From: an uncultured Ectothiorhodospiraceae bacterium
GTDB lineage: Bacteria > Pseudomonadota > Gammaproteobacteria > UBA6429 > Thiohalophilaceae
NCBI GenBank assembly: GCA_947259575.1
Contig: CAMYMU010000012.1
Span: 62,001-126,000 of the forward strand
Length of the DNA: 64,000 nt
Reading direction: 5' to 3'
Below are positions 27,115 through 36,277 of this stretch, one piece after another. The first letter of the stretch is position 1. Every line of letters begins with the position of its first letter. A program made the translations under genes and the position numbers. Under the pieces are notes generated by a model that was given only the letters and a program-made list of their open reading frames with translations, had not been told where the DNA came from and did not search any database.

Positions 27115-27789
27115 TTAGACCATATAATGTTGAGCTAACACCTCGGCCGTGAAGGCGGTCCTGAGATAAAATCCACGGGGCAGTGTTTGTACTCGCTCAC
27201 CTTGTTCATTTGTCGTTTCTCTAAGTGCATGACTATTTGCTGCTTTGGGACGCACTTGCAGGTAGGTCCCATGGTGGGCACTTATTTCGTCGACGCGCCC
27301 GGTTGCGATCAACTCCATATGCTCTTCCCAGTCCTGTTTCAGGATCTGATCCTGTTGTTCGGTCAGATGACAGAGCAGACCGCTACCAATATGCCGCTCT
27401 CCTATGGGGATATTGGGGTCAGCCTCGATGGGTAACCATAGTACGTGATTCAGTTTTCGTCTTACCCAGGAGTTTTCCCATTCGAGGGTCATCTCGCCGC
27501 TTAAAGGCACGGTACAGACGTAGGTGGTTTCCTTGGGTTGGCCTGCTGCCGTTAGTGGGATGGTTTTCAGTTCAATCCCGAGTTCGGGGAAGTCGGGTTC
27601 GGCCCTGGAGCCTGCACTGGCACCGAGACAGTTTTCGATAAGTTGGCCAGCCCAGCCCTTGGCATGCTGGAGGTTTGCTGGGACTGTCAGGTTTTGCTGC
27701 TCAGAGAGTTCAGTAAGCGTGGACCCGGCTATATTGTGGATGCGCTGTAACAGTTCTTCCTGTGTTTTTGGAGCCGACACGTTATTCAT
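27115..27789 (-). CDS. mutH: DNA mismatch repair endonuclease MutH
   Basis: The 224-residue protein has the MutH catalytic residues in DFPELGIELKTIPL: D66, E73 and K75 match D70, E77 and K79 of the well-studied enzyme. The WAGQLIENCLGA segment carries the preceding Glu. MutH nicks the unmethylated strand at hemimethylated GATC, so the organism is expected to have Dam methylation and a MutS/MutL pair elsewhere. It is restricted largely to Gammaproteobacteria. No partner gene lies beside it. Confidence 0.95.
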   Translation of the reverse strand: MNNVSAPKTQEELLQRIHNIAGSTLTELSEQQNLTVPANLQHAKGWAGQLIENCLGASAGSRAEPDFPELGIELKTIPLTAAGQPKETTYVCTVPLSGEMTLEWENSWVRRKLNHVLWLPIEADPNIPIGERHIGSGLLCHLTEQQDQILKQDWEEHMELIATGRVDEISAHHGTYLQVRPKAANSHALRETTNEQGERVQTLPRGFYLRTAFTAEVLAQHYMV

Positions 27790-27957
27790 GCTTGAATTCT
27801 AGAGCAGTTGAAATTGTTAATAAATGCGAAATGTGACGCTCTCCAGAACAAATTTTGTTCTATATTGTTAATGTTACAATCAATACAGTGAAATGACGTC
27901 AGAGTTATAACCAGGATTGTAACGACAACCGCGTTTATCTGTAAGCAGTTAGATGAA

Positions 27958-28230
27958 ATGGAAAACACTATTATGGAACAATTTATAAGTTTACCTGTGT
28001 TACTGGCAATAGCCTTGTTCATTGGCATCGCTATGCTGGTCAAGATTTTGCTCTCGCCAGAATCCAGCCTTGAACGGCGTTCTCGTATGGACCGTCGCAA
28101 GGGCGGGATGATGCCTGCCACGCCTTTTCAGGATGCAAATAATCAGCTGGTAACGATCGATCGACGTGGTAGTAATACCGATCGGCGAAAACGCGCCTTC
28201 ATTATTAGTTCTGAGCACAGACGGGCGTAA
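27958..28230 (+). CDS. Short membrane-anchored Arg-rich protein
   Basis: The 90-residue product has one transmembrane helix (about 10-30), then a basic cytoplasmic part with repeated DRRK-type motifs (ERRSRMDRRK, IDRRGSNTDRRKR). The two arginine clusters are separated by a 25-residue linker. I do not recognise the family. Basic clusters like these could bind nucleic acid or acidic lipid head groups; this is speculation. It converges on moaC. Confidence 0.65.
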   Translation: MENTIMEQFISLPVLLAIALFIGIAMLVKILLSPESSLERRSRMDRRKGGMMPATPFQDANNQLVTIDRRGSNTDRRKRAFIISSEHRRA

Positions 28231-28257
28231 TCGAAAGGGCTAATTCAGGTCCGGGCG

Positions 28258-28752
28258 CTAGTCGGTCCGTTGCCAGTGGCCTGATTTTCCCCCCAGCTTC
28301 TCTTGCAGCCGGATATCGGTTATCACCATACCGCGGTCTACCGCTTTACACATGTCATATATAGTCAGTAAGGCGACCTGCACGGCGGTGAGTGCTTCCA
28401 TCTCTACCCCCGTTTTGCCATCAGTCTCAACCGTGGCCCGGCAGTCAATGCTGGCCATACCATCCCCCTGTTTAGCCTCATTAGTCTCGAAATCCACCTG
28501 GACATGGGTCAACATCAGTGGATGGCAAAGCGGAATAAGATCAGAGGTTTTTTTCGCAGCCATGATTCCGGCAATACGGGCGATTCCCAACACGTCGCCT
28601 TTTTTATGTTCGCCGGCTTGAATCATTTGCAGCGTCGATGCCTGCATTTGGATCTGGCCAACGACGATGGCGCGACGGTGGCTGATGTCTTTAGCGGCCA
28701 CGTCCACCATGTGGGCATTACCGTCTTGATTGAAGTGAGTGAGTTTGCTCAT
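28258..28752 (-). CDS. moaC: Cyclic pyranopterin monophosphate synthase MoaC
   Basis: ATG 28752 starts the family sequence [18 protein letters not shown]; the longer upstream frame is not needed. The protein has the MoaC core [20 protein letters not shown] and LIPLCHPL, and the [12 protein letters not shown] motif. With MoaA it makes cPMP, the first molybdenum-cofactor intermediate. moaA is not in the window. It is transcribed away from moaD and moaE, with a 137-base divergent promoter region. Confidence 0.95.
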   Translation of the reverse strand: MSKLTHFNQDGNAHMVDVAAKDISHRRAIVVGQIQMQASTLQMIQAGEHKKGDVLGIARIAGIMAAKKTSDLIPLCHPLMLTHVQVDFETNEAKQGDGMASIDCRATVETDGKTGVEMEALTAVQVALLTIYDMCKAVDRGMVITDIRLQEKLGGKSGHWQRTD

Positions 28753-28889
28753 AGCCGCTCTTTTAAGTGTTGGTAGCAAAGCCTGAGAATACCCTGGTAT
28801 CCACACCAGGTTGGCTAGGTTAAAATAATACTAACACAGTTGAAAATCCTGCCGTACAGGCCAACGAGATAATTAGAGACGTATTTTGC

Positions 28890-29126
28890 ATGAGCATACA
28901 GGTTAAATTCTTTGCCAGCATGAGAGAACAAGTCGGCAAGCCGGAGGCTCTGGTTGATGCTAAAGATGCTGGCCTAACTGCGCTAAAAGTATGGCAACAA
29001 GCAACCGGCCAGGAGAAACTCGATAGCAATGTGTTGATTGCCGTGAATATGGAATACGTCAATAAAGATCAGCTGGTCAGTGATGGCGATGAGGTTGCCT
29101 TCTTTCCTCCCGTGACAGGTGGCTAA
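28890..29126 (+). CDS. moaD: Molybdopterin synthase small subunit MoaD
   Basis: The 78-residue ubiquitin-like protein ends in the required GG (FFPPVTGG), whose last glycine is thiocarboxylated to supply sulfur. It starts MSIQVKFFASMRE. The moaE start lies two bases after its stop, so the two are co-translated. Together they convert cPMP to molybdopterin. Confidence 0.95.
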   Translation: MSIQVKFFASMREQVGKPEALVDAKDAGLTALKVWQQATGQEKLDSNVLIAVNMEYVNKDQLVSDGDEVAFFPPVTGG

Positions 29127-29127
29127 G

Positions 29128-29580
29128 ATGCATATCGAAGTGACCGATAAAACTATCGATGCCTGGACCGTGATCAAAGAGTACGAGAACAGCCATCCCG
29201 AGCTTGCCGGTGCGCATGGCGCCAACGTCGTTTTTCTCGGTCGGATGCGTGATTTCAATGAATCGGAATCAGTATCTGAAATGGAGCTGGAACACTATCC
29301 CGGTATGACGGAAAAATTTTTAGACGGCATTGCTAAGAAGGCGATGCAGCAGTGGGATATTCTTGATGTCCTGGTCGTGCATCGGGTCGGGCGGATTAAA
29401 CTAGCAGATACCATTGTCCTGGTAACGGTGTGGGCTGCACATCGTGCGCATGCCTACGAGGCAAATCAATTCATCATGGAAGCGCTTAAGTCGAAGGCAC
29501 CGTTCTGGAAAAAAGAAACCCTGACAGATGGCAAAACCCGTTGGGTTGAAAAAAATACACCGGGTAAAGTTCAAGGTTGA
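29128..29580 (+). CDS. moaE: Molybdopterin synthase large subunit MoaE
   Basis: I use ATG 29128, preceded by AGGTGG within the moaD end; a GTG nine bases upstream is an alternative. The 150-residue protein has GANVVFLGRMRD, HYPGMTEK, VVHRVGRI and the KSKAPFWKKE segment with the catalytic lysines. It completes the heterotetramer with MoaD. Confidence 0.95.
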   Translation: MHIEVTDKTIDAWTVIKEYENSHPELAGAHGANVVFLGRMRDFNESESVSEMELEHYPGMTEKFLDGIAKKAMQQWDILDVLVVHRVGRIKLADTIVLVTVWAAHRAHAYEANQFIMEALKSKAPFWKKETLTDGKTRWVEKNTPGKVQG

Positions 29581-29583
29581 AAC

Positions 29584-30123
29584 TCATAGCTTAAGCGATC
29601 TAAAAAACCTGTCGCGTGATTCTATGTCCATGACGGACGTGCTGCTTGTATAAATCACCGAGAGTAACTGGTTGCCACTTTTAATAGTTCGGCACCATGC
29701 TTCACCACCACTATCATTGCTCGCTTTATATTCTATACCCTGATGTGACTGCTGAACGAAGGCCTGTTTATGGCTTATTGTCGACAGGCTTGTGTCATTA
29801 ATCGCATGAATAGCCGGTTCAAGTGCTTGAATATTTTTTTGCTGAATATCTTTTTCAATGCTGGATACGGCAAGCACAATAAACAGGTGTTTGTCATAGA
29901 CGGCCTGGTATGTTGTAAATTCGATCTTGCCTAACGAGCTAATGTTTCTTTGGAAGGTCTTGGAGACTGGTCGCTGAGGGAACTGTACTGTTGCTAACGG
30001 TATCGTATTTGGTGTTGCAATAGAGATCGTTTGCCAGCCGCTCGAAACTCCTGAGTGCTGTTTTACATAGAAATAGATACTGCCAACGATAATGGCAATA
30101 ATTAGAAGTCTCGTTATCCGCAT
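29584..30123 (-). CDS. Membrane-anchored or exported protein of unknown function
   Basis: An N-terminal hydrophobic stretch (about residues 5-20, then YVKQ) anchors or exports this 179-residue protein. The rest is beta-rich, with one Cys (EAWCRTIK) and no catalytic motif I can identify. It lies convergent to moaE with a gap of three bases. The family is unknown to me. Confidence 0.65.
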   Translation of the reverse strand: MRITRLLIIAIIVGSIYFYVKQHSGVSSGWQTISIATPNTIPLATVQFPQRPVSKTFQRNISSLGKIEFTTYQAVYDKHLFIVLAVSSIEKDIQQKNIQALEPAIHAINDTSLSTISHKQAFVQQSHQGIEYKASNDSGGEAWCRTIKSGNQLLSVIYTSSTSVMDIESRDRFFRSLKL

Positions 30124-30205
30124 AACCTGCCTGAATCTGAAAACGGGTTTGTATCTAGAGTGTAATCCTGGCCTGTATGATGCACAAGCTAGAGCCGCCG
30201 GTTAG

Positions 30206-30763
30206 TTACTTATGCGGCGTGACTGGATCGGTATTGTTAATAACAGGATGTTCGGTAGGTACGCTGTGAATCTCGAATTCCATTTTCTCGAGATCACCAA
30301 TGACGTAGGTTGGCGGCTTACCAATACCACCCACGGTACCTGGATTGACCAGCGTAGTCTCGGTGTCTTTAATCGTTTTAATTTGCTCAACTAGAAAACG
30401 ATGGTCATGGCCGCAACAGACCAGGTCGTAGTCACCTGTGAGTGCCATAGCACTGGCATAGTGCGGGTAGTGAACCAGGAAAATGCGACGCCCCGCCATT
30501 TCCAGTACCGCATCCTGGCCGTGGTAATGAATAGTGTCAGGGAAGGTCTTCATCAACGCGTGCATGTTCACCAGATCGCCGGTGTTATTACCGTGAATAA
30601 CATGGACTGGTAGACCAATCGGAGGCAAACCACGCAGTGTGGTGGGGGCTATCACATCACCACAGTGCAGAACCACTTCTGCACCTCTGGATTTTGCATC
30701 GTGCACGGCTGTCGCAAGCAGTGCACGATTGTCGTGACTATCCGAAACGATGCAGACTTTCAT
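30206..30763 (-). CDS. YfcE/MJ0936-type metallophosphoesterase
   Basis: The 185-residue protein shows the compact phosphoesterase motifs in order: SDSHDN (residues 7-12), HCGDV, HGNNTGD, a central HYPHY and CCGHDHR, ending with LVNPGTVGG. These supply the two-metal site. Members cleave small phosphodiesters in vitro. Its ATG sits three bases after the stop of ppa on the same strand, so the two form an operon. Confidence 0.9.
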   Translation of the reverse strand: MKVCIVSDSHDNRALLATAVHDAKSRGAEVVLHCGDVIAPTTLRGLPPIGLPVHVIHGNNTGDLVNMHALMKTFPDTIHYHGQDAVLEMAGRRIFLVHYPHYASAMALTGDYDLVCCGHDHRFLVEQIKTIKDTETTLVNPGTVGGIGKPPTYVIGDLEKMEFEIHSVPTEHPVINNTDPVTPHK

Positions 30764-30766
30764 GAA

Positions 30767-31315
30767 TCAGAAGAAGGGTTTTTCAGGTGCGTCATTGAAG
30801 CGCGTGATTGCGCCATTGATTTCTGCTTCTGCATCGCTGACGTCACCCCAACCTTCAATCGTGACCCATTTGCCTTCCTCGAGATCTTTGTAGTGTTCGA
30901 AGAAGTGTTGGATTTGTGAGAGCAGTTGCTGTGGCATATCTTCCGGCTTTTTTGCCTCGCGGTACAGGACACAGAGTTTGTCGATGGGCACAGCCAGTAA
31001 TTTCGCATCAGGACCGGCTTCATCAGTCATTTTTAAGATACCTACAGCGCGGCAGCGGATAACGGAACCACTGATAAGCGGTACGGGGGTAACAACCAGT
31101 ACATCAACCGGATCACCATCTTCTGAAAGCGTATGTGGGATGTAACCGTAGTTACAGGGGTAATGCATTGCTGTGTTCATAAAGCGGTCCACAAACATGG
31201 CACCGGTTTCTTTATCAACCTCGTATTTCACGGGGTCTGCATGTGATGGAATTTCAATGATGACGTTGAAATCGTTGGGTATGTCTTTGCCGGGGCCGAC
31301 GCGATCGAGATTCAT
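30767..31315 (-). CDS. ppa: Soluble inorganic pyrophosphatase
   Basis: The 182-residue protein is a family I pyrophosphatase. It has [20 protein letters not shown] in two adjacent parts and [11 protein letters not shown], which holds the metal-binding aspartates, and ends in the usual helix. It hydrolyses pyrophosphate from biosynthesis. Length is normal. It heads an operon with the phosphoesterase. Confidence 0.95.
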   Translation of the reverse strand: MNLDRVGPGKDIPNDFNVIIEIPSHADPVKYEVDKETGAMFVDRFMNTAMHYPCNYGYIPHTLSEDGDPVDVLVVTPVPLISGSVIRCRAVGILKMTDEAGPDAKLLAVPIDKLCVLYREAKKPEDMPQQLLSQIQHFFEHYKDLEEGKWVTIEGWGDVSDAEAEINGAITRFNDAPEKPFF

Positions 31316-31484
31316 AGCTGATTAACCTTTATGCTTCCGGGTGGGTGGTTGAAAAGGCGCGTATTCTAACAGTCATAGGTGACTTGTAAATGGATTTCGT
31401 TGATTTTTTCACCACAATATCACCTTGTGGCTAGTCCAGCCCCTCCCAGACAGTTTCTAAGATAATAATATATAGTCATTTTCC

Positions 31485-31611
31485 CAGAAATGGCCCAATT
31501 CACTGCCTCGGTCCCTTGTGGACTTGGGTGTACAAAGCCAGGGCTAGCCAAATGTGGTTTGCTTGGTTCAGCCGGAGCTGTAAGGAGACAAATTGGGCCA
31601 CTGTATTTCTG
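31485..31611. other. Inverted-repeat-bounded structured segment, possible ncRNA or small mobile remnant
   Basis: CAGAAATGGCCCAATT (31485-31500) is the reverse complement of AATTGGGCCA...TTTCTG (31591-31611) with a five-base insertion. About 90 bases between the arms contain smaller GC-rich stems. The segment lies in the 659-base gap between ppa and adk and is more GC-rich than its flanks. I match it to no known RNA family. A 113-codon frame across it on the minus strand does not look like a real protein. Confidence 0.45.
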
Positions 31612-31840
31612 TAAAGCGGAGAGCCAGGGTCTCATATCCGGATGCGAGGTTCTCAAGCTGTATTGATCTAGTGAGTTGTTGCCGCTAGAGGTTTGATACA
31701 CGTCACAAATTGAGATCATGCAATCTATATTAGAAAAATATGTTGTGAAAATTTGCAACATGTATTTTTTTTGATACTAATTTTTTCGCACTTTCAAGGT
31801 GCAATTATGAAATTGATAACTAATTAGTCGATGCACAGCA

Positions 31841-31869
31841 TTGACTTGTTTTACATGAGGGACTAGTTT
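31841..31869 (+). promoter_or_regulatory. Candidate sigma-70 promoter for adk
   Basis: TTGACT (31841-31846), a 17-base spacer and TAGTTT (31864-31869) lie about 105 bases before the adk ATG. The -10 match is only partial. Confidence 0.4.
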
Positions 31870-31974
31870 TACGCTTCTGCGTTGTGACATCGTGAATGTT
31901 GTGCGATCAAGTCGCACCGATAAATAAAGAATGTCAAAGACATCAGCAATAACCGGAATGGAGTGATAATTAAA

Positions 31975-33234
31975 ATGAGAATCGTATTAATTGGTGCCCC
32001 GGGTGGGGGCAAAGGCACGCAAGCCAAATTGCTCATCGAGAAGTATGGCATTCCCCAGATTTCTACCGGTGACTTACTGCGCGAAGCTGTTGCTGCAGGT
32101 TCTGCTCTAGGTATGCGTGCTAAGGCCGCAATGGATGCAGGAGAACTGGTGTCCGATGATATCGTCTTAGGTATGATTCAGGAACGTCTGTCACGCCCTG
32201 ATGCACAAAAAGGTTTTATCCTCGATGGTTTTCCGCGCAATATCCCTCAGGCAGAAGATCTGGATATCTTACTACACAGCATGGATAAGCCGCTGCAAAC
32301 CGCGCTTTTAATCGATGTTGATTTTGATATTTTAATGCAACGTTTGACCGGTCGTCGTACCTGCGGATCATGTGGTCAAATGTTCAATGTCCACACCAAT
32401 CCACCACGTGTGGATGGTGTCTGTGACAAATGTGGCGGTCAAGTAACACAACGCTCGGATGACAACGAGGCGACGATTAGTAATCGCTTACGCGTCTATG
32501 AGGCGCAGACTGCACCACTAGTCGATTATTACCGTGGGCAGGGTAAATTGCGTTCGGTACAGGGCGTTGGCGATATTGATTCTATTTTTGCCAGCGTTTG
32601 TCAGGTTTTGGATAGTCTTCCTTCAGAAGATACTGAAGCTGCGCCTGCTGCAGAGAAAAAACCAGCCAAGAAGCCTACGAAGAAGAAAGCGACCAAGAAG
32701 AAAGCAGCTAAGAAGAAAACTACAAAGAAGAAGGCTACTAAAAAGAAAGCGACCAAGAAGAAAACAATTAAGAAAAAAGTAACCAAGAAGAAGACGAAGA
32801 AGAAGGCCGCGAAGAAAAAAGCCAAGAAGAAGGTGACTAAGAAGAAGGCGAAGAAAAAAGCCAAGAAGAAGGTGACCAAGAAGAAGGCGAAGAAAAAAGC
32901 CAAGAAGAAGGTGACCAAGAAGAAGGCGAAGAAAAAAGCCAAGAAGAAGGTGACTAAGAAGAAGGCGAAGAAAAAAGCCAAGAAGAAGGTGACTAAGAAG
33001 AAGGCGAAGAAAAAAGCCAAGAAGAAGGCGAAGAAAAAGGCCAAGAAGAAAGTAACTAAGAAGAAGGCGAAGAAAAAGGCCAAGAAGAAAGTAACTAAGA
33101 AGAAGGCGAAGAAAAAAGCCAAGAAGAAGGTGACCAAGAAGAAGGCAAAGAAAAAAGCCAAGAAAAAAGCCAAGAAAAAAGCCAAGAAAAAAGCCAAGAA
33201 AAAAGCCAAGAAGAAGGCGCGTCGTCGCCGTTAA
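31975..33234 (+). CDS. adk: Adenylate kinase with about 190-residue Lys/Ala-rich C-terminal tail
   Basis: The start is ATG 31975 (MRIVLIGAPGGGKGTQA); a GTG at 31963 is in frame but not needed. Residues 1-215 form a complete long-type adenylate kinase: P-loop GAPGGGKGT (7-15), FPRN, and a lid with four cysteines (C130, C133, C150, C153) that should bind zinc. From about 228 to the end at 419 the protein is almost only Lys, Ala, Val and Thr in units such as KKKVTKKKAKKKA, ending RRRR. Such tails resemble histone-H1-like or nucleoid proteins and would bind nucleic acid or polyphosphate. It interconverts AMP, ADP and ATP. The tail is in frame with the kinase without a stop between them. Confidence 0.93.
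   Translation: MRIVLIGAPGGGKGTQAKLLIEKYGIPQISTGDLLREAVAAGSALGMRAKAAMDAGELVSDDIVLGMIQERLSRPDAQKGFILDGFPRNIPQAEDLDILLHSMDKPLQTALLIDVDFDILMQRLTGRRTCGSCGQMFNVHTNPPRVDGVCDKCGGQVTQRSDDNEATISNRLRVYEAQTAPLVDYYRGQGKLRSVQGVGDIDSIFASVCQVLDSLPSEDTEAAPAAEKKPAKKPTKKKATKKKAAKKKTTKKKATKKKATKKKTIKKKVTKKKTKKKAAKKKAKKKVTKKKAKKKAKKKVTKKKAKKKAKKKVTKKKAKKKAKKKVTKKKAKKKAKKKVTKKKAKKKAKKKAKKKAKKKVTKKKAKKKAKKKVTKKKAKKKAKKKVTKKKAKKKAKKKAKKKAKKKAKKKAKKKARRRR
32833..33168 (+). repeat. 39-bp in-frame tandem repeat encoding VTKKKAKKKAKKK
   Basis: Units beginning GTGAC/GTAAC start at 32833, 32872, 32911, 32950, 32989, 33052, 33091 and 33130. The period is 39 bases except for one 63-base unit that carries two extra AKKK codon groups. 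Each unit encodes 13 residues. Near-identity at DNA level suggests expansion by slippage or unequal crossing-over, so copy number may vary. Confidence 0.92.
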
Positions 33235-33264
33235 GATTGGCGGTAGCCTTTAAAGCAATAAGAG

Positions 33265-33297
33265 AACGGGTTAGTTGAGATACTAACCCGTTTTTTA
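33265..33297 (+). terminator. Rho-independent terminator of adk
   Basis: AACGGGTTAG (33265-33274) pairs perfectly with CTAACCCGTT (33283-33292) across an 8-base loop and runs into TTTTTT. Confidence 0.92.
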
Positions 33298-33298
33298 T

Positions 33299-34456
33299 TT
33301 AGCGAGATTTGTTCTTTATACGAGTGGAAAAAAATACCAGCCACTGGATAAATCTTACAATATAACTCGACCACCACTCTGAAACACGTTGTAGCACAGG
33401 GCGTGTTTGCCATTGTCCCAGTTTGATCTGGTTACTTGCTGCAAAATCAGTTACAAACATGTTGTTGGCCTGCTGCAATAGGGCCTCAGCCCTTACAGTT
33501 TGATTTGCATCTAGATTCCAAAATTGATTCCAGCGATCCAGATTACTTGAACCAATTGATACCCAGTCATCACAGAGTATTAACTTGGCATGTATAAACC
33601 TGGGTTGATATTCGAATATTTTCACATCGTTTTTTAATAAGCGCATGTAATAACGACGTGCGGCCTTTGAGATCCAGGGGTGATCGCTTATCGCACCCGG
33701 TAGTAACAAGCGTACGTCTACGCCGCGTTTGCTTGCCTTGATTAGTGCATGTCGCAGCTTGCGTGTTGTCAGAAAATAGGGGGTTGCTATCCAGACTTTG
33801 TTTTGGCTTTTGTTTATTGTTCTTATCGCTGAGCGGATGATCTGATTTCTACCTGGCCCTTGTGCAAGTACAACTCGGCCATGCTGATTAAACGTATTAT
33901 AAGTTTCTTTTTCTATGACCGGTAGAGACTGTTTACTGATGGTTATCCAGATATTCTCAAAACTTAAATACCAGTCATAGACGACCTCACCGCTAATCTT
34001 AATAATGATGTCGTGCCAACTCATGGTATTAGGTTGTTTAAATTGATAATCATCGCTTAAGCAGGCGCCGCCGACAAAGGCGGTGCGACCATCGATAAGT
34101 AATAATTTTTGGTGGTTTCTTCGCATACTTTTATATAGATGCGACCAGCGGAAAGGATTGTAGTGTGCGAGGTAGATATTTTTTCGGCTTAACTTCTGGA
34201 TATCCTCATTTACTACACCTTTTGCACCGTAATCATCAAACAAGATATAGACTTTTACTCCACGCTCTGCTGCCATAGTCAGAGAGCTGATAAACATATC
34301 AAAAACGGTACCTGACTTGATCAGGTACTGTTCGAGTAAAATATAAGACTCAGACTGATCAATGGCATGTAGCATTTCCGGGATAAAACTGTCGCTATCA
34401 ACCAACAATTTAAAATCGTTGTGATTGCGCCAGGGAAATGAAAGCTTGGCTGTCAT
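33299..34456 (-). CDS. Phospholipase-D superfamily protein, cardiolipin-synthase-like
   Basis: I start at ATG 34456 (MTAKLSFPWRNHNDF), eight bases after the rnd stop; the longer frame begins inside rnd. The 385-residue protein has both HKD motifs: HQKLLLIDGRTAFVGG and HAKLILCDDWVSIGSSNLD. Two HKD motifs are needed to make cardiolipin or to exchange phosphatidyl groups. It lacks the N-terminal transmembrane segments of the main ClsA, so it fits the ClsB/ClsC-like soluble or peripheral forms. It is co-transcribed after rnd. Confidence 0.88.
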   Translation of the reverse strand: MTAKLSFPWRNHNDFKLLVDSDSFIPEMLHAIDQSESYILLEQYLIKSGTVFDMFISSLTMAAERGVKVYILFDDYGAKGVVNEDIQKLSRKNIYLAHYNPFRWSHLYKSMRRNHQKLLLIDGRTAFVGGACLSDDYQFKQPNTMSWHDIIIKISGEVVYDWYLSFENIWITISKQSLPVIEKETYNTFNQHGRVVLAQGPGRNQIIRSAIRTINKSQNKVWIATPYFLTTRKLRHALIKASKRGVDVRLLLPGAISDHPWISKAARRYYMRLLKNDVKIFEYQPRFIHAKLILCDDWVSIGSSNLDRWNQFWNLDANQTVRAEALLQQANNMFVTDFAASNQIKLGQWQTRPVLQRVSEWWSSYIVRFIQWLVFFSTRIKNKSR

Positions 34457-34463
34457 ATGCGTC

Positions 34464-35636
34464 TTAAGTGATAGTAAGCTCGCTGTTGATATAGGATAAG
34501 GATACTTTATTTTCGAGAAAATGCACCAGAGATTCACCTACCAGGCTATAGCGCCAGCCAGTCTGGATTGATAAACCGGTTTCACCAAGAACAAGTTTTT
34601 CAAGCTCATTTTTATTGACCAATGCCCCGACACTAATGCTGTGTTCGTTGGCTTTTAATTTTGCAATGGCCATCAGTGCGTCAATCGTGGCTTCATGATT
34701 TTTAGTTAATTGTCTGCGCTTTTTGGGCGTTGGCCATTCATCCTCTGGCTTATTTAACGCTTTTTTTACAGCATTAATAATCGCCGTGCCTTGTTTATCG
34801 ATAATGGCACTATTCAATCCGCGAATGCTGGCAAGCTTATCTTTCGAGCTTGGCATTTGTGTGGCGATGGCGATTAGGTTGTTATCAGCTAAAATCCACT
34901 TACGTGGTTTGTCTTTATCCATCGCGGTTTGTTCACGCCAGATACAGAGTTCCTGCAACACGGCCAATTGTTTGCGCCGTAGCTTTTGATTGCCAGAAAC
35001 ACGTTGCCACTGCGCCGATAGTTCAACCTGATATAGAGCAGGGTCGGTTAATGCCTCAAAGTCTTTGTTTAGCCAATCACGACGGCCACGCTTTTCTAAA
35101 TCTCCAATGATGCCTGGATACATCTGTACTAAATAGCGAACATCATCGGCTGCATAATCCAACTGGGCTTTGCTCAACGGTCTTTTTTCCCAATCGGCAC
35201 GTGCATGTTGTTTGGTCAGGTTAATATCCAGGCAAGCTTTCACCAGATTGCCATAGCCGATTTGTTCGCCCAGTCCCAGTAAGGTTGCTGCGACTTGTGT
35301 ATCAAAAATTGGATCCGGCATTACTCCGACATCTGCATATAATATTTCCAGATCCTGTCGTGCGGCATGAAAAATTTTAACCTGTGTCGGGTTTGCCAGT
35401 ATCGGTTTGAGTGCTGATAAATCAGTTAAGGCAATAGGATCGATACATGAAATTGCAGTTGGGCTGGCTATTTGAATCAGGCAAAGCTTTGGGTAATAGG
35501 TTTTGTCGCGAACAAATTCTGTATCAACTGCAATATACTCGGCGTCTGCAATTTTCTGACAAAATTCCTGCAAATCTTTCTGAGTATCGATGTACTGGTT
35601 ATCAGATAATGCTGCTGAGTCTTGATCTTGTGACAT
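34464..35636 (-). CDS. rnd: Ribonuclease D
   Basis: The 390-residue exoribonuclease begins with the DEDD motif VDTEFVRDKTYYPKL; further metal ligands are in HAARQDLEIL, FDTQVAA and the YAADDVRYL segment. A HRDC domain (about 215-295) follows. RNase D trims the 3' ends of tRNA precursors. Length and order are normal. It lies upstream of the phospholipase-D gene. Confidence 0.93.
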   Translation of the reverse strand: MSQDQDSAALSDNQYIDTQKDLQEFCQKIADAEYIAVDTEFVRDKTYYPKLCLIQIASPTAISCIDPIALTDLSALKPILANPTQVKIFHAARQDLEILYADVGVMPDPIFDTQVAATLLGLGEQIGYGNLVKACLDINLTKQHARADWEKRPLSKAQLDYAADDVRYLVQMYPGIIGDLEKRGRRDWLNKDFEALTDPALYQVELSAQWQRVSGNQKLRRKQLAVLQELCIWREQTAMDKDKPRKWILADNNLIAIATQMPSSKDKLASIRGLNSAIIDKQGTAIINAVKKALNKPEDEWPTPKKRRQLTKNHEATIDALMAIAKLKANEHSISVGALVNKNELEKLVLGETGLSIQTGWRYSLVGESLVHFLENKVSLSYINSELTIT

Positions 35637-35734
35637 GGCATGTAAATTTAATTGAATATTGGCTGGATGCTCATACCATGATGACGTAATTGCTTATATA
35701 ATTGCAAGATATTTTACTGCTGGGTTGTTGTTTC

Positions 35735-36277
35735 ATGTCGGAGCTTGTACGGTTATTTATCTCGATTGCACTTTTTAGAAAAGGTCCGCAAGATGTCCCA
35801 TACTCCGTATTTTTGCTAGCAGTTCTTATTGCGGCTACCTTTACGATTGATTTACTTACCTACCTACTACCGAGTTCACGAGAAGAACCACTAGCAGTCA
35901 GCATCATTATTCGATATTTACTGACCGTTAATGTTGCGTCATTTTTGATGGTCTACCTGATATTTTTTATGCATCGACATCAAAATCGATTTGTACAATC
36001 CATCACGACAATGTATGGCATCGATCTAATGATATCGGTACTCTCTATTCCGGTTCATTTACTACTGATATTTGCTTCTAACTACGAAATATCTGGACTG
36101 GCCATCATAGGTATACTGTTTATTATGTTTCTCATTTTTTGGAACTTAAGCGTTTATATGCATATCTTCCGGTTTGGTCTGGGAATTTCATTTTTGCATG
36201 CGGGCATGCTATCTCTGGTGTTATTTGTGTTGAGTATTTCTATCTCCAACTTGTTGATTCCAGCAGGCACGACATAA
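35735..36277 (+). CDS. Integral membrane protein of unknown function, upstream of mpl
   Basis: I choose ATG 35735 over a TTG at 35702. The 180-residue product has about five transmembrane helices and few charged residues. I do not recognise the family. Its stop codon TAA overlaps the mpl start (TAATG), so the two genes are translationally coupled. The ribosome-binding site at the start is weak. Confidence 0.75.
   Translation: MSELVRLFISIALFRKGPQDVPYSVFLLAVLIAATFTIDLLTYLLPSSREEPLAVSIIIRYLLTVNVASFLMVYLIFFMHRHQNRFVQSITTMYGIDLMISVLSIPVHLLLIFASNYEISGLAIIGILFIMFLIFWNLSVYMHIFRFGLGISFLHAGMLSLVLFVLSISISNLLIPAGTT

Noticed and set aside
31420-31761. 113-codon minus-strand frame between ppa and adk
   Set aside because: It runs across the inverted-repeat segment, has no ribosome-binding site and no protein-like domain.
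32601-33209. Minus-strand frame of 202 codons opposite adk
   Set aside because: It is the antisense of the Lys-rich repeat, giving only Phe/Leu/Ala; it has no start site and is a mirror of the adk tail.
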